The translations under genes and the position numbers were made by a program. The notes below the pieces were generated by a model. The model had not been told where the DNA came from, did no database searches, and worked only from the letters and a program-made list of their open reading frames with translations. Source: Roseovarius sp. TE539 (GTDB lineage Bacteria; Pseudomonadota; Alphaproteobacteria; Rhodobacterales; Rhodobacteraceae). Taken from it: a DNA stretch of 64,000 bases. The stretch's first letter is position 1, and every line of letters begins with the position of its first letter. This document shows positions 37,038-46,924 of this stretch, piece after piece. The stretch is from positions 62,001-126,000 of the forward strand of contig NZ_QNGB01000002.1 in assembly GCF_003298505.1 (NCBI RefSeq). Direction: 5' to 3'.

Positions 37038-37661
37038 GTGCCATTCCTCAGCCAATTCGACGAAAAGGTCGTCCTGATTGCCGGGGCGGGTGCGCCAATG
37101 GGGGCGATGCTTGCCGAAGGATATGCGGCGGCCGGCGCACGGGTGCTGGCGCTGGATGTGGACGAGGCGGCGGCGATGAGCGCCGCGCGGCTGCACCCGG
37201 ACAGGATCGAGCCGCTCTGCCTCGACCCGTTGCAGCCTCACCACATCCGTCAGGTCGGGGCGATCTGGGAGGCGGAGGCGTTGCATGTTCTCGTGCATCT
37301 TCAGTCCCTGCGGGAGCCGCGCAGACCCGGTGCGGTGCTGAAGGCCGTGCCGGCCTTCACGCGGAGCTTGCAGGCAGGGCTGGCTGCGGCGCGGGGACGG
37401 GTTCTGTCTATCCACGAAGGGGCAACACCCGCGGACCGTCCCGAGACGCAGGCCCATGCCGCGGCGATGTCGCGGCTGACGGTTGCCATGGATACGACCT
37501 TGCGCGCGGCCGGTGTGCGCGTGAACGCCCTGGAACTGGGGCAGGGGCCGCAAGGGGCGGCTCTGGCCGGTTCGGTGCTGGCCGCCGCGGACTACCTGAC
37601 CGGACCGCGCGGGCGCGGCATCGGTGGTGTGGTTCTGCCGGTGACGACACCCGTGGACTGA
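37038..37661 (+). CDS. Degenerate short-chain dehydrogenase/reductase-like protein
   Basis: This 207-residue Rossmann-fold protein has a GTG start ([20 protein letters not shown]). The dinucleotide loop AGAGAPMG departs from TGxxxGxG at one glycine, and the catalytic Tyr-x-x-x-Lys is missing: [18 protein letters not shown] occupies that place. The C-terminal half keeps [13 protein letters not shown] and [13 protein letters not shown], as in active SDRs. It may be a non-catalytic nucleotide-binding protein. It is followed by argS. Confidence 0.7.
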   Translation: MPFLSQFDEKVVLIAGAGAPMGAMLAEGYAAAGARVLALDVDEAAAMSAARLHPDRIEPLCLDPLQPHHIRQVGAIWEAEALHVLVHLQSLREPRRPGAVLKAVPAFTRSLQAGLAAARGRVLSIHEGATPADRPETQAHAAAMSRLTVAMDTTLRAAGVRVNALELGQGPQGAALAGSVLAAADYLTGPRGRGIGGVVLPVTTPVD

Positions 37662-37741
37662 TCCTGCATGCCGGCCCTCGGAGCGTGGTCTTGACACCGG
37701 AGGGGCCTCTGGTATGCGCGAGACCAATCTGGAGGCGCGAC

Positions 37742-39487
37742 ATGAACCCATTTTCCGACATCAGGGACCTCGTGACCGGGGCGCTTTCGGCTATCACTGC
37801 CGAGGGGCATCTGCCGGCGGGGCTGGATTATGCCAATGTCACGGTCGAACCGCCGCGCGATCCCGCCCATGGCGACATGGCCACCAATGCCGCGATGGTC
37901 CTGGCCAAGCCCGCAGGGCTGAAACCGCGCGATATCGCCGAAACGCTGGCAGGCAAGTTGCGGGCGGATGACCGGATCGCAAGCGCCGAGGTGGCTGGTC
38001 CGGGGTTTCTGAACCTGCGGCTGGCGCCGGGCGTCTGGCACGAGGTGCTGCGTGCCGCATTGACCGAAGGCAATGATTTCGGACGCTCCGCAATGGGGCA
38101 TGGCATGCGCGTCAATGTTGAATATGTCAGCGCCAATCCCACCGGGCCATTGCATGTTGGCCACACGCGCGGCGCGGTTTTCGGCGATGCACTGGCCAGC
38201 CTGCTGGATTACGTCGGCTACGAGGTGACGCGCGAATACTACATCAACGACGGGGGCGCGCAGGTGGACGTGTTGGCGCGTTCGGTTTACCTGCGCTACC
38301 TTGAGGCACATGGACAGGCCGTGGCGTTCGAGGACGGGACCTATCCCGGTGATTACCTGATCGCCGTTGGCAAGGCCCTGCGCGACGAGGTTGGCGCGGC
38401 CTATGTGGACCAGCCCGAGGCAGTGTGGCTGGCCGAGGTGCGCGCCTTCGCCACCGAGGCGATGATGGAACTGATCCGTGCCGACCTCGAGGCGCTTGGC
38501 GTGCGGATGGACGTTTTCTATTCCGAGAAATCCCTTTACGGAACCGGCCGGATCGAGGAAGCACTCGGTTTCCTGAAGGACAAGGGCCTCATCTACGAAG
38601 GGGTGCTCGAGCCGCCGAAGGGCAAGGCTCCCGAGGATTGGGAACCCCGCGAACAGACGCTTTTCCGCTCCACCGTTCATGGCGACGACGTTGACCGCCC
38701 GATCGCCAAATCCGATGGAAGCTGGACCTATTTCGCCCCCGATATCGCCTATCATTATGACAAGATCGCGCGCGGCTACGACGTGCTGATCGACGTTTTC
38801 GGAGCCGATCACGGCGGATATGTGAAACGGATGAAGGCGGCTGTCAGCGCCCTGAGCGACGGGCGCGTGCCACTTGAAATCAAGCTGTGCCAGCTTGTGA
38901 AGCTGTGGAAGAACGGCGAACCCTTCAAGATGTCCAAGCGTGCGGGCACCTTCGTGACGATGCGCGACGTGGTCGATCAGGTCGGCGCGGACGTCACCCG
39001 TTTCGTGATGCTGACGCGCAAGAACGACGCGCCGCTTGACTTCGATTTCGACAAGGTGATGGAGCAGTCCAAGGACAACCCCGTCTTTTACGTCCAGTAT
39101 GCACATGCGCGGGTTTGCAGCGTTCTGCGCAAGGCGCGGATGGCGGATATCGACGTGGACGACGCGGCGTTGGCAACGTCTGATCATTCCATACTGACCC
39201 ATGAGGCCGAGTTGGCGGTGCTCAGGAAGCTGGCGGAATGGCCCCGCCTTGTCGAGATCGCCGGCCGTACCAACGAGCCGCACCGCCTGGCATTCTACCT
39301 TTATGATCTGGCCAGCGAGCTGCACGCTTTGTGGAACCGCGGCCATGACGAGCCCGCTTTGCGCTTCCTTCAGGAAGACGATGCCGACACCAGCCGCGCC
39401 AAAATCGCCCTTGCCCGTGCCGTAACCGTTGTTATTTCCGCCGGTCTTGGTATTCTCGGCGTAACCCCGGTCGAGGAAATGCGATAG
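37742..39487 (+). CDS. argS: Arginyl-tRNA synthetase
   Basis: This class I synthetase (581 residues) has an N-terminal tRNA-binding domain ([20 protein letters not shown]), the HIGH-type motif [15 protein letters not shown], the KMSK motif [13 protein letters not shown] and a C-terminal DALR anticodon domain from about residue 455. The ATG at 37742 starts a normal N-terminus; the frame runs open far upstream through non-coding DNA. It is followed by the SPOR protein. Confidence 0.96.
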   Translation: MNPFSDIRDLVTGALSAITAEGHLPAGLDYANVTVEPPRDPAHGDMATNAAMVLAKPAGLKPRDIAETLAGKLRADDRIASAEVAGPGFLNLRLAPGVWHEVLRAALTEGNDFGRSAMGHGMRVNVEYVSANPTGPLHVGHTRGAVFGDALASLLDYVGYEVTREYYINDGGAQVDVLARSVYLRYLEAHGQAVAFEDGTYPGDYLIAVGKALRDEVGAAYVDQPEAVWLAEVRAFATEAMMELIRADLEALGVRMDVFYSEKSLYGTGRIEEALGFLKDKGLIYEGVLEPPKGKAPEDWEPREQTLFRSTVHGDDVDRPIAKSDGSWTYFAPDIAYHYDKIARGYDVLIDVFGADHGGYVKRMKAAVSALSDGRVPLEIKLCQLVKLWKNGEPFKMSKRAGTFVTMRDVVDQVGADVTRFVMLTRKNDAPLDFDFDKVMEQSKDNPVFYVQYAHARVCSVLRKARMADIDVDDAALATSDHSILTHEAELAVLRKLAEWPRLVEIAGRTNEPHRLAFYLYDLASELHALWNRGHDEPALRFLQEDDADTSRAKIALARAVTVVISAGLGILGVTPVEEMR

Positions 39488-39567
39488 AAAGTCGCGCGCT
39501 CCGGGGGGATTGAGGCAGACAATACTCCCTGGCGGCAATGTATCGCCGGTGGAAAGCGAGGCGAGAC

Positions 39568-40503
39568 ATGGCAGATATGTATGCGGCACAGCAACGCTCC
39601 GTGCCTGAACAAGTCAATCCCATTGCAAGACTTGCTTATGCAGCCGGGGCGGTCGTTTCGATTGCCCTGACAGTAGGCATGGGTGTCTGGGGGTATCAGA
39701 TACTGGTGCGCGACGTGAGCGGTGTCCCCGTGATCCGGGCGGCGGAGGGGCCGATCCGGGTTCAGCCCGACGACCCGGGCGGTGAACAGGCGTTGCATCA
39801 GGGGCTCTCGGTGAATGAGGTTGCCGGGTCCGGGGCAGTGTCCGGACCGGTGGAAAAAGTGATCCTCGCGCCTGATCCGCTTGAACTGGATGCTGCGCCG
39901 GTCCGGTCCCGGCAGGGGGCAGCGGATGCCGAGGCCGACACCACCGACGGTGAAACAAACGGCGTTCGGGTGGCCGCCGATGCAGGTGGTGCGAATGACG
40001 AGGCAGCGCAGCGACGCGCCGTCGAGGCGCTGGCCGACAAGCTGGCCGAGGGCGAGGAGCCGCTTCAACCATTGGCGGATGAGCCACCGGAAGCCGACGC
40101 GGTCGCCCGTCAGGCGACCGGCGAGGATGATGTGCCCGGGCTGGGGCGATCCCTGCGCCCGAAGATCCGCCCGGCCGACCTGACCAATCTGCGCACCGTA
40201 TCGGCGGTGGCTCCCGCCGGGCCACGTGACGTGGACCCTGAGACGATTCCGGCGGGCACGCGTCTGGCGCAGTTGGGTGCGTTCGCGAGCGCCGAGGTCG
40301 CACGCGAGGAATGGGCCCGGCTTTCGAACCGCTTTGATGAGTACCTGTCCTCCAAGGACCGGGTGATCCAGCGCGCCGAAAGTGGTGGGCGGATCTTTTA
40401 CCGCCTGCGTGCCATGGGCTTTGACGACCTGAGCGATGCACGGCGTTTCTGTTCGGCCTTCATTGCCGAGAATACCGAGTGCATTCCGGTGGTTACCCGT
40501 TGA
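39568..40503 (+). CDS. Single-pass SPOR domain protein
   Basis: This 311-residue protein is anchored by one helix (LAYAAGAVVSIALTVGMGVWGYQIL, about residues 20-45), with a long acidic, probably disordered periplasmic region (about 55-220). A C-terminal SPOR domain (RLAQLGAFASAEVAREEWAR to the end, with FYRLRAMGFDDLSDA) follows. SPOR domains bind denuded peptidoglycan at the division septum. The neighbouring nagZ (TTGA overlap) and scpAB suit an envelope and division context. An upstream ATG at 39538 is possible; 39568 was chosen for its GCGAGGCGAG site. Confidence 0.85.
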   Translation: MADMYAAQQRSVPEQVNPIARLAYAAGAVVSIALTVGMGVWGYQILVRDVSGVPVIRAAEGPIRVQPDDPGGEQALHQGLSVNEVAGSGAVSGPVEKVILAPDPLELDAAPVRSRQGAADAEADTTDGETNGVRVAADAGGANDEAAQRRAVEALADKLAEGEEPLQPLADEPPEADAVARQATGEDDVPGLGRSLRPKIRPADLTNLRTVSAVAPAGPRDVDPETIPAGTRLAQLGAFASAEVAREEWARLSNRFDEYLSSKDRVIQRAESGGRIFYRLRAMGFDDLSDARRFCSAFIAENTECIPVVTR

Positions 40504-41510
40504 ACGGCTTCGGGGCAACGATCCTTGATGCCGACGGTCCACGCCTGAGTGCCGAAGAAAGGAAGTTTTTCAGGCAGGCCGATCCTTTCGGCTTCATCCT
40601 GTTCGCCCGCAACGTGGAGAACGCCGCACAGGTGCGCGCGCTTTGTGACGAGATGCGCGAAACCGTGGGACGCGAGGCGGCGATATTCGTGGATCAGGAA
40701 GGCGGACGGGTGCAGCGCCTGCGTCCGCCGTTGGCGCGGGACTGGCCACCGCCATTGCGCCAGACCGCGGCTGCCGGTCCGCATGGCGCACAGGCAATGT
40801 ATCTGCGTTACAGGATCATCGCGGCGGAGCTGCGTGCCCTCGGGATCGATGGAAACTGCGCGCCACTTGTCGATCTGGTCGGGCCGGAAACGCATGATTT
40901 CCTGCGCGACCGATGCTATGGGGGGGCGCCATCGGAGGTGGCCGAGATCGGCAGGGCGGTTGCAGATGGCCTTCTGGCAGGAGGTGTGTTGCCGGTGCTC
41001 AAGCACATTCCCGGGCATGGACGTGCCGCCGCCGACAGCCATCTGTCGCTTCCCGAGGTGACAGACCCGTGCCCCGTCCTTGAGAGCAGTGATTTCGCCC
41101 CCTTCCGCGAGCTGGCGGACTTGCCCCTGGCGATGACGGCGCATGTTGTCTACACGGCCATTGACAGCCTCCCCGCAACGATCTCGCCGGCGGTGATGCG
41201 CCTGATCCGTGAGGATATCGGTTTCGACGGGCTGATCATGACCGATGACATCTCGATGAAGGCACTGGCGGGCCGCCCCGATGATCTGGCGCGCGCGGCG
41301 CTCGATGCCGGCTGTGACGTCGTCCTTCATTGCAACGGGACACTTGAGGCGCGGCGCGCGGTTGCCGGGGCCGCTGGCCGCATGGACGAGGCCGCTCAGG
41401 CCCGGGCCATGGCGGCGCTGTCGGCGCGCACCCCCCCTGACACGGTTGACATTTCCGTCCTCGAGGCAAATCTGGAACGGCTGATGACGGATGGACCCGG
41501 CGATGGATGA
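40500..41510 (+). CDS. nagZ: Beta-N-acetylhexosaminidase (peptidoglycan recycling)
   Basis: This GH3 enzyme (336 residues) releases N-acetylglucosamine from muropeptides in cell-wall recycling. The motifs PFGFILFARNVEN, FVDQEGGRVQRL and KHIPGHGRAAADSHLSLP (catalytic His/Asp loop) are present, with DGLIMTDDISMKAL near the end. It starts with TTG overlapping the SPOR stop (TTGA); a GTG at 40479 is the alternative. The scpA start lies inside its end, so the genes form an operon. Confidence 0.92.
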   Translation: MNGFGATILDADGPRLSAEERKFFRQADPFGFILFARNVENAAQVRALCDEMRETVGREAAIFVDQEGGRVQRLRPPLARDWPPPLRQTAAAGPHGAQAMYLRYRIIAAELRALGIDGNCAPLVDLVGPETHDFLRDRCYGGAPSEVAEIGRAVADGLLAGGVLPVLKHIPGHGRAAADSHLSLPEVTDPCPVLESSDFAPFRELADLPLAMTAHVVYTAIDSLPATISPAVMRLIREDIGFDGLIMTDDISMKALAGRPDDLARAALDAGCDVVLHCNGTLEARRAVAGAAGRMDEAAQARAMAALSARTPPDTVDISVLEANLERLMTDGPGDG

Positions 41511-42312
41511 GCATGATTTCGAGGAGGATTTCGAAAATGCCGATGGTGCCGGCGGCGTGACCAATGTGGCCGACCGCATGGCGGCCGAGGCATTGATCGT
41601 GGATGTGGACGGGTTCGAGGGGCCGCTGGACCTGCTTCTTACCATGGGCCGAACCCAGAAGGTGGATCTGCGAAAGGTCAGCATCCTGGAGCTTGCGAAA
41701 CAATACCTCGCCTTCGTTGAGACGGCCCGCGAAATGCGTATCGAATTGGCCGCGGATTACCTCGTGATGGCCGCTTGGCTGGCGTTTCTGAAGTCGCGCC
41801 TCCTGTTGCCGCCAGATCCTACCGACGAGGGCCCTTCCGGAGAGGAGTTGGCGGCGCACCTCGCGTTTCAGCTTGAGCGGCTCCAGGCCATGCGAGAGGC
41901 GGCCGCGAAGCTGATGGCGCGTGACCGCCTGGGCCAGAACTTCTTCGCACGCGGTCTGCCCGAGGACGTGACGCGCCTGCGGCGGGTACGTTATATAGCC
42001 ACCCTGCTGGACCTCATGCAGGGGTATGCGCGGATCCGCACGCGGGACGAGTTCCGCCCCTACGCGATGGACCGCGAGGCGGTATTCTCTTTGGAACAGG
42101 CACTGGAGCGCATGCGTGGCCTGATTGGGTTCGCAGGGACATGGACAGAGATCTCGGCGTATCTGCCCGAAGGATTCACCACCGATCCGAAGCGCCGCCG
42201 CTCGGCCACGGCGTCCACCTTCGCGGCGGCGCTGGAACTGGTGCGCGAGGGCCGGATCGACCTTCGCCAGAGCGAAACCTTCGCGCCGATCGAATTGCGC
42301 CGAAGGGATTGA
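41491..42312 (+). CDS. scpA: Segregation and condensation protein A
   Basis: ScpA is the kleisin that bridges SMC heads for chromosome condensation. The 273-residue protein has an acidic N-terminal extension, then VDGFEGPLDLLLTMGRTQKV and ADYLVMAAWLAFLKSRLLLP, and a C-terminal winged-helix end (TASTFAAALELVREGRIDLR). It overlaps nagZ and precedes scpB by four bases. A second ATG at 41503 is equally possible as the start. Confidence 0.93.
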   Translation: MDPAMDEHDFEEDFENADGAGGVTNVADRMAAEALIVDVDGFEGPLDLLLTMGRTQKVDLRKVSILELAKQYLAFVETAREMRIELAADYLVMAAWLAFLKSRLLLPPDPTDEGPSGEELAAHLAFQLERLQAMREAAAKLMARDRLGQNFFARGLPEDVTRLRRVRYIATLLDLMQGYARIRTRDEFRPYAMDREAVFSLEQALERMRGLIGFAGTWTEISAYLPEGFTTDPKRRRSATASTFAAALELVREGRIDLRQSETFAPIELRRRD

Positions 42313-42316
42313 GGCC

Positions 42317-42985
42317 ATGCCGGAAGATACCGAAGACGAACATGAAAGCCTGTTCGCGGCCCCGCCGATGGCCGAACAGGAGCGCATGTGCGAAGCGATC
42401 CTGTTCGCGACAGCCGAACCCGTGACGGTGCGGGAGATCGAGAGCCGGATGCCCCATGGCAGTGATGCCGCCGAGGCGCTGGCACATCTGCGCCGGCGCT
42501 ATGAAGGCCGCGGGGTGCATCTGGTCCGGGTCGGGGATGCCTGGGCCATGCGCACCGCCCCCGATCTTGGCTTTCTCATGCAACGCGAGACTGTGGAAAC
42601 CAGAAAACTGTCCCGCGCGGCGATCGAGACATTGGCGATCATCGCCTATCATCAGCCCGTCACCCGCGCCGAGATCGAGGAGATTCGCGGCGTTTCGGTC
42701 AGCAGAGGAACCGTGGATCAGCTGCTTGAACTGGAATGGATCCGTTTCGGTCGCCGCAAGATGACCCCGGGACGTCCGGTGACGTTCGTCGTGACCCAGG
42801 GGTTTCTGGATCATTTCGGGCTCGAAAGCCCGCGTGATCTGCCGGGGCTGAAGGAACTGCGTGCGGCGGGGCTGCTTGAAAACCGCCCGCCCCCGGACCA
42901 GATGCCGTCTCTCGGAGAGGGCGAGGACGACGCACGGGAGGACGGTACGGACGCGAAGGGGCAGGATGAACTGTTCGGGGAATGA
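42317..42985 (+). CDS. scpB: Segregation and condensation protein B
   Basis: The partner of ScpA in the SMC complex. The 222-residue protein has two winged-helix domains; landmarks are CEAILFATAEPVTVREIE, LSRAAIETLAIIAYHQPVTR and the signature EEIRGVSVSRGTVDQLLELEW. The C-terminal tail is acidic (GEGEDDAREDGTDAKGQDEL). It starts just after scpA (GATTGAGGCCATG). Confidence 0.94.
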   Translation: MPEDTEDEHESLFAAPPMAEQERMCEAILFATAEPVTVREIESRMPHGSDAAEALAHLRRRYEGRGVHLVRVGDAWAMRTAPDLGFLMQRETVETRKLSRAAIETLAIIAYHQPVTRAEIEEIRGVSVSRGTVDQLLELEWIRFGRRKMTPGRPVTFVVTQGFLDHFGLESPRDLPGLKELRAAGLLENRPPPDQMPSLGEGEDDAREDGTDAKGQDELFGE

Positions 42986-43058
42986 TGCCGGACATGCCCT
43001 TAAATTTTCAAGATTCAATGCTATCTCGGTGGCAAATCAGACAGGCAGGGAGAACGCC

Positions 43059-43268
43059 ATGAATGCCGGAAACATTGTGAACATGGTCGTCAGGCTGGTG
43101 ATGCGCCAGGTGATCGGGCGCGGTATCAACAAGGGAATCGAGGTGGTTGGTGACCGCATGAACAAGGGCAAGTCCGCCGAGGAACAGGGGCAGCCCCCCG
43201 AAAGTGGCAAGACCAAGCAGCGCATGCGCCAATCTGTCCGCATGGCGCGTCGGTTCGGGCGGTTCTGA
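43059..43268 (+). CDS. Small basic protein downstream of scpB
   Basis: This 69-residue protein is amphipathic and basic: NAGNIVNMVVRLVMRQVIGR, then GINKGIEVVGDRMNKGK, an acidic linker, and QRMRQSVRMARRFGRF. It has no signal or known domain, but a GCAGGGAGAA site and family-like codon use support it as real. I have the impression of similar small proteins in Rhodobacteraceae. In relatives I know, the tat genes often follow scpB; here dcd and tRNA-Pro follow instead. Confidence 0.7.
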   Translation: MNAGNIVNMVVRLVMRQVIGRGINKGIEVVGDRMNKGKSAEEQGQPPESGKTKQRMRQSVRMARRFGRF

Positions 43269-43274
43269 GGAACC

Positions 43275-44348
43275 TCAGCCGCTGAAATGTTTGGACAGTT
43301 TCAGCCCCTGGCCCTGGTAGTTGGAGGCGATGCTGGCCCCGTAAAGCTGATCGGGTACCTGGCTCATCCGTTCGTAGACCAGCCGCCCGACAGTCTGACC
43401 ATGTTCCAGGACGAACGGCGCTTCGTGACAGCGCACTTCAAGCACCCCGCGTGATCCATCTCCACCGGCCGCATCATGGCCGAAACCGGGGTCGAAGAAC
43501 CCCGCGTAGTGCACCCGGAATTCTCCGACCATGGCAAGGTACGGCGCCATTTCGGCCGCATGAGAGGGAGGGATATGGACGGCCTCGCGGCTGACGAGGA
43601 TATAGAAGGCGCCCGGGTCCAGGATGATACGCCCGCTTGCGGAATGCACCTCTTCCCAGTAATCAGCGGCACTGTAATGGCCCACCCGGTCAAGGTCGAT
43701 GACCCCGGCATGGGGTTTGGCGCGGTAGCCGACCAGGGTGCCATCCCGCGGCAGCAGATCGACCGAGAACCCGAGCCCGTGGTCGATGACCGGGTCACTG
43801 TCCACCAGCGGGTTTTCGCGATGAAGCGTGCCAAGTTCCGCGTCGGTCAGTACCGCGTCTCCGCTGCGGAATCGGATCTGGTTGAGGCGCATTCCGGGCC
43901 GCACAAGTACCGAGAAGGAGCGCGGGCAGATCTCCGCGTAAAGCGGGCCGTGATATCCGGGTGCGATCCGGTCGAATTCCGTGCCGCCATCGGTAATCGC
44001 GCGGGTCAGGAGGTCCAGTCTGCCTGTCGATGATTTCGCGTTCGCCACGGCGCGTATATTCTCTGAGAGGGCAAGCCGCTCCTGCAACGGGACGACGTAG
44101 ACGCACCCCTTTTCCAGCACCGCGCCCTGCGAAAGATCGATGCGGTGCATCTCGAATTCCGCCAGCCGGTCGGCGACGGGGCGGTCCTTTCCGGCAAGAA
44201 AAGAAGCACGCACCCGGTAGGCCGTTCGACCGAGGCGCATATCCAGGCTTGCCGGCTGTACCTGTTCGGGAAGAATGCAGGGATCGGCGGTGATTTGACC
44301 ATCTTCGATCATTTCTACAAGCTGCTGGCTGGAAAGCACACCTGTCAT
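43275..44348 (-). CDS. dcd: 2'-deoxycytidine 5'-triphosphate deaminase, large form
   Basis: This dUTPase-superfamily enzyme makes dUTP from dCTP for dTTP synthesis. The 357-residue length marks the large, two-domain form found in alphaproteobacteria. Motifs include PASLDMRLGRTAYRVR, AVANAKSSTGRLDLL, and the late GGDGSRGVLEVRCHEAPF and EHGQTVGRLVYE. The ATG at 44348 begins MTGVLSSQQL. It converges with the small basic protein six bases away, and tRNA-Pro lies upstream. Confidence 0.9.
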   Translation of the reverse strand: MTGVLSSQQLVEMIEDGQITADPCILPEQVQPASLDMRLGRTAYRVRASFLAGKDRPVADRLAEFEMHRIDLSQGAVLEKGCVYVVPLQERLALSENIRAVANAKSSTGRLDLLTRAITDGGTEFDRIAPGYHGPLYAEICPRSFSVLVRPGMRLNQIRFRSGDAVLTDAELGTLHRENPLVDSDPVIDHGLGFSVDLLPRDGTLVGYRAKPHAGVIDLDRVGHYSAADYWEEVHSASGRIILDPGAFYILVSREAVHIPPSHAAEMAPYLAMVGEFRVHYAGFFDPGFGHDAAGGDGSRGVLEVRCHEAPFVLEHGQTVGRLVYERMSQVPDQLYGASIASNYQGQGLKLSKHFSG

Positions 44349-44391
44349 GGCCGCGCCTCCGTTGCGCATCCGCTTTCTGTGTAGCTTGGAT

Positions 44392-44468
44392 TGGTCGGGC
44401 TAGCAGGACTCGAACCTGCGACCTTCCGTCCCCCAGACGGACGCGCTACCAGGCTGCGCCATAGCCCG
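44392..44468 (-). tRNA. tRNA-Pro (anticodon GGG)
   Basis: The 77-nt gene folds fully: the acceptor CGGGCTA pairs with TAGCCCG, followed by discriminator A and an encoded CCA. The D arm is GCGC/GCGC around AGCCTGGTA, the anticodon stem TCCGT/ACGGA encloses CTGGGGG (anticodon GGG), and the T arm is GCAGG-TTCGAGT-CCTGC. It reads CCC and CCU proline codons. Confidence 0.97.
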
Positions 44469-44528
44469 ACGATTGAGCTTACATACCTGTTTTGGGCGTG
44501 GGGACAAGGGGGAATTCCCAAAATTCCG

Positions 44529-45524
44529 CTACGCTCCGTCCTGTGGCGCGGCCTTGTCGCGCAGGGCCTTCAGGCGGTCGCGCACCCCGGCCAGGCGGGT
44601 GGCTGTCTGGGGCGCGAGTGGACGCTCGATGAGGGCAAGACCCCCCAACAGGCCGGGCGCGGCCGGCGCATCGTCGGGCGGATCCTCGCCGGTGTCGACG
44701 GGTTCCGGCGCAGGTGCGGACTCCTCTGCGGGGGGGCTTTCCGGCGCGGGTGTATCAGACGCGGCGGAAGCTTCCTCGGACAGAGGGGGGCGGGCCACAT
44801 CGTCCAGCCGCGATTCGTCCTGGTCATCGTGGCGTTCCGCGGCATCTTTCTCCGCCGCCCTTGACGTGTCTTCCGGCGATGTCATGTCCGGCCGGTCTGC
44901 CATTTCGTCCCCGTCCGGGACGGTGTCTGTCTGAGGTGAGGTTGTGACGGGTTCCTCAGGCGCCGTTGGGTCCATCACAGGGTCCGTGCCTTGCGGTGAG
45001 CCGTCACTTTCCGCGCCGGCGGGCTTGGAGGGCGGTGCCCCGGCCGCGGGCGCATCCTCTTCGCGTGCCGGTGGTTCAGGGGTGACGGCGCCCGCGTCCG
45101 ACGCGGGGGCCAGCTCAGGCTGCGCGACGTTGCTGTCGCGTACATCGCCAGGGCCGGGCGGGTCGCGCTGAAAGCGCACCACGGTGCCGCCGTCGGTCCC
45201 GGCCTCGGTCACCACGTCGAGCGATATATCCTCGTCACCGACGATGTCATCAACCGGGTGCGACAAGCCAGCGACATGGCGAACCCCTTGATCACGCAAT
45301 ACTTTCTGAACGCCCTTTATGGTCATCCCGTCGTCGTGAAGCAACTTGCGAATCCCGCCGAGCAACTTCATGTCGGCAGGCCGATAATACCGTCGCCCGC
45401 CGGCGCGCTTGACCGGTTTGACCTGCGTGAACTTGCTTTCCCAGAAACGCAGCACATGTGCCGGCACACCAAGCCAGTCAGCAACTTCGCTGATGGTGCG
45501 GAAGGCATCGGCGGATTTGCCCAT
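44529..45524 (-). CDS. MerR-family regulator with long acidic tail
   Basis: This 331-residue protein has an N-terminal MerR helix-turn-helix ([40 protein letters not shown], about residues 7-80). A long, low-complexity tail rich in Pro, Glu, Ala and Asp (about 100-295) follows, ending in a short helical segment ([18 protein letters not shown]). There is no effector domain of known type. In alphaproteobacteria this gene regularly follows ihfA. The start at 45524 fits the family. The target is unknown. Confidence 0.88.
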   Translation of the reverse strand: MGKSADAFRTISEVADWLGVPAHVLRFWESKFTQVKPVKRAGGRRYYRPADMKLLGGIRKLLHDDGMTIKGVQKVLRDQGVRHVAGLSHPVDDIVGDEDISLDVVTEAGTDGGTVVRFQRDPPGPGDVRDSNVAQPELAPASDAGAVTPEPPAREEDAPAAGAPPSKPAGAESDGSPQGTDPVMDPTAPEEPVTTSPQTDTVPDGDEMADRPDMTSPEDTSRAAEKDAAERHDDQDESRLDDVARPPLSEEASAASDTPAPESPPAEESAPAPEPVDTGEDPPDDAPAAPGLLGGLALIERPLAPQTATRLAGVRDRLKALRDKAAPQDGA

Positions 45525-45537
45525 GGCGGACCCGACC

Positions 45538-45840
45538 TCAGCGCTTGTTGCCCGCGGCAACCCGGTCCTTCATCAGGTGCGAGGGACGGAAGGTCAGAAC
45601 GCGGCGAGGGTTGATGGGTACCTCTTCGCCGGTCTTGGGATTGCGTCCGACGCGGGCCGATTTGTCCCGCACCGAGAAGGTTCCGAACGACGAGATCTTG
45701 ACCTGTTCGCCGCGCACGAGCGCATCCGACATATGGTCGAGAACGCTTTCGACCAGTTGGGCGGAATCATTGCGCGAAAGGCCGACTTCGCGAAAGATCG
45801 CCTCGCTGAGATCCATTCTTGTGAGTGTCTTGTTGGCCAT
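45538..45840 (-). CDS. ihfA: Integration host factor alpha subunit
   Basis: This 100-residue HU/IHF-fold DNA-bending protein starts [20 protein letters not shown] and contains the beta-arm region [20 protein letters not shown] with the intercalating proline (NP). It pairs with IHF beta, not in the window. It lies in the rpmF-plsX-fabH-ihfA-merR block. An IHF consensus match lies 55 bp upstream, suggesting autoregulation. Confidence 0.93.
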   Translation of the reverse strand: MANKTLTRMDLSEAIFREVGLSRNDSAQLVESVLDHMSDALVRGEQVKISSFGTFSVRDKSARVGRNPKTGEEVPINPRRVLTFRPSHLMKDRVAAGNKR

Positions 45841-45894
45841 TATTATCCCCCGCATTTCCACATGATACTAGGGCGGAAGATTTTTGCGAGTCAA

Positions 45895-45907
45895 TATCAA
45901 TGACTTG
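45895..45907 (+). promoter_or_regulatory. IHF consensus match upstream of ihfA
   Basis: TATCAATGACTTG fits the IHF consensus WATCAANNNNTTR at every defined position. It lies in the A+T-rich 109-bp gap upstream of ihfA. Autoregulation of ihfA by IHF is known in Escherichia coli; here it is an inference from position. Confidence 0.5.
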
Positions 45908-45949
45908 CAATGAACTTTTTATGCAGGGAATCAAGTGCCGGCAACGCCC

Positions 45950-46924
45950 TTACCAGCGCAACGCGACCGCCCCCCAAGCCAGGCCACCGCCAATCGCCTC
46001 GCTCAGCACGAGATCGCCCTTCCTGATCCGCCCGTCGGCCGCGCCCACCGACAGCGCCAGCGGGATCGACGCGGCCGACGTGTTGCCATGATCCTGAACC
46101 GTGAGGATCACTCGATCCATGGGGACGCCCATCTTCCTGGCCGTGCCCTGAATGATGCGGATATTGGCCTGATGCGGCACGATCCAGTCCACGTCACTTC
46201 CCGAAAGGCCGATTTTTTCCAGTGCCACATCGGCCGTTTCCGTCAGCTTCTCGACCGCCTGACGAAACAGCGGATTGCCTTGCATGCGCAGTTTTCCGGC
46301 ATCGCCTGTGGTCGACACGCCGCCGTCCACGTACAGCATCTCGCGGTAACGCCCGTCGGAGTTGAGATCGGCGGACAGGATGCCGCGATCATCCGGGGTG
46401 CCGTTGCCTTCCTGTGCCGAAAGCACCACCGCGCCGGCGCCATCGCCGAAAAGCACGCAGGTCGATCGGTCCTGCCAATCCATGATACGGCTGAAGGTCT
46501 CGGCACCGATCACCAGAAGGCGGCGGGCCTGCCCGGCGATGATGAGGGCATTGGCGTTGGTCAGCGCATAGATGAATCCCGCGCACACAGCTTGCACATC
46601 GAAGCCAAAGCCATGTGTCATGCCAAGGTCGCGCTGTACCATCGTGGCGACCGAAGGGAACGTGAGGTCGGGGGTGGATGTGGCGACGATCACGCCGTCG
46701 ATGTCGTCCACGTTCAGGCCCGCAGCGTCAAGGGCCGCCCGCGCCGCGTGTGTCGCAAGATCCGATGTCGCTTCGTCGTCCGCCGCAAAGCGGCGGCGTT
46801 CAATTCCCGAGCGACTGCGAATCCATTCGTCAGAGGTGTCCAGCCAGCCCTCGAACCAGCTGTTCGGCACAACACGTTCGGGCAGGTAATGCCCGGCGCC
46901 TTCGATCACCGCCCTAACCGTCAT
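45950..46924 (-). CDS. fabH: 3-oxoacyl-ACP synthase III
   Basis: FabH starts fatty-acid elongation by joining acetyl-CoA and malonyl-ACP. The catalytic triad is visible: Cys114 in DVQAVCAGFIYALT, His in DWIVPHQANIRI and Asn in VQDHGNTSAASIPL. The 324-residue length is normal. Its start codon overlaps the plsX stop by one base, so the lipid genes are cotranscribed. Confidence 0.96.
   Translation of the reverse strand: MTVRAVIEGAGHYLPERVVPNSWFEGWLDTSDEWIRSRSGIERRRFAADDEATSDLATHAARAALDAAGLNVDDIDGVIVATSTPDLTFPSVATMVQRDLGMTHGFGFDVQAVCAGFIYALTNANALIIAGQARRLLVIGAETFSRIMDWQDRSTCVLFGDGAGAVVLSAQEGNGTPDDRGILSADLNSDGRYREMLYVDGGVSTTGDAGKLRMQGNPLFRQAVEKLTETADVALEKIGLSGSDVDWIVPHQANIRIIQGTARKMGVPMDRVILTVQDHGNTSAASIPLALSVGAADGRIRKGDLVLSEAIGGGLAWGAVALRW

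Noticed and set aside
37592..39589. 665-codon minus-strand frame over argS
   Set aside because: It is antisense to argS, with no domain; it exists because stop codons are rare opposite G+C-rich codons.
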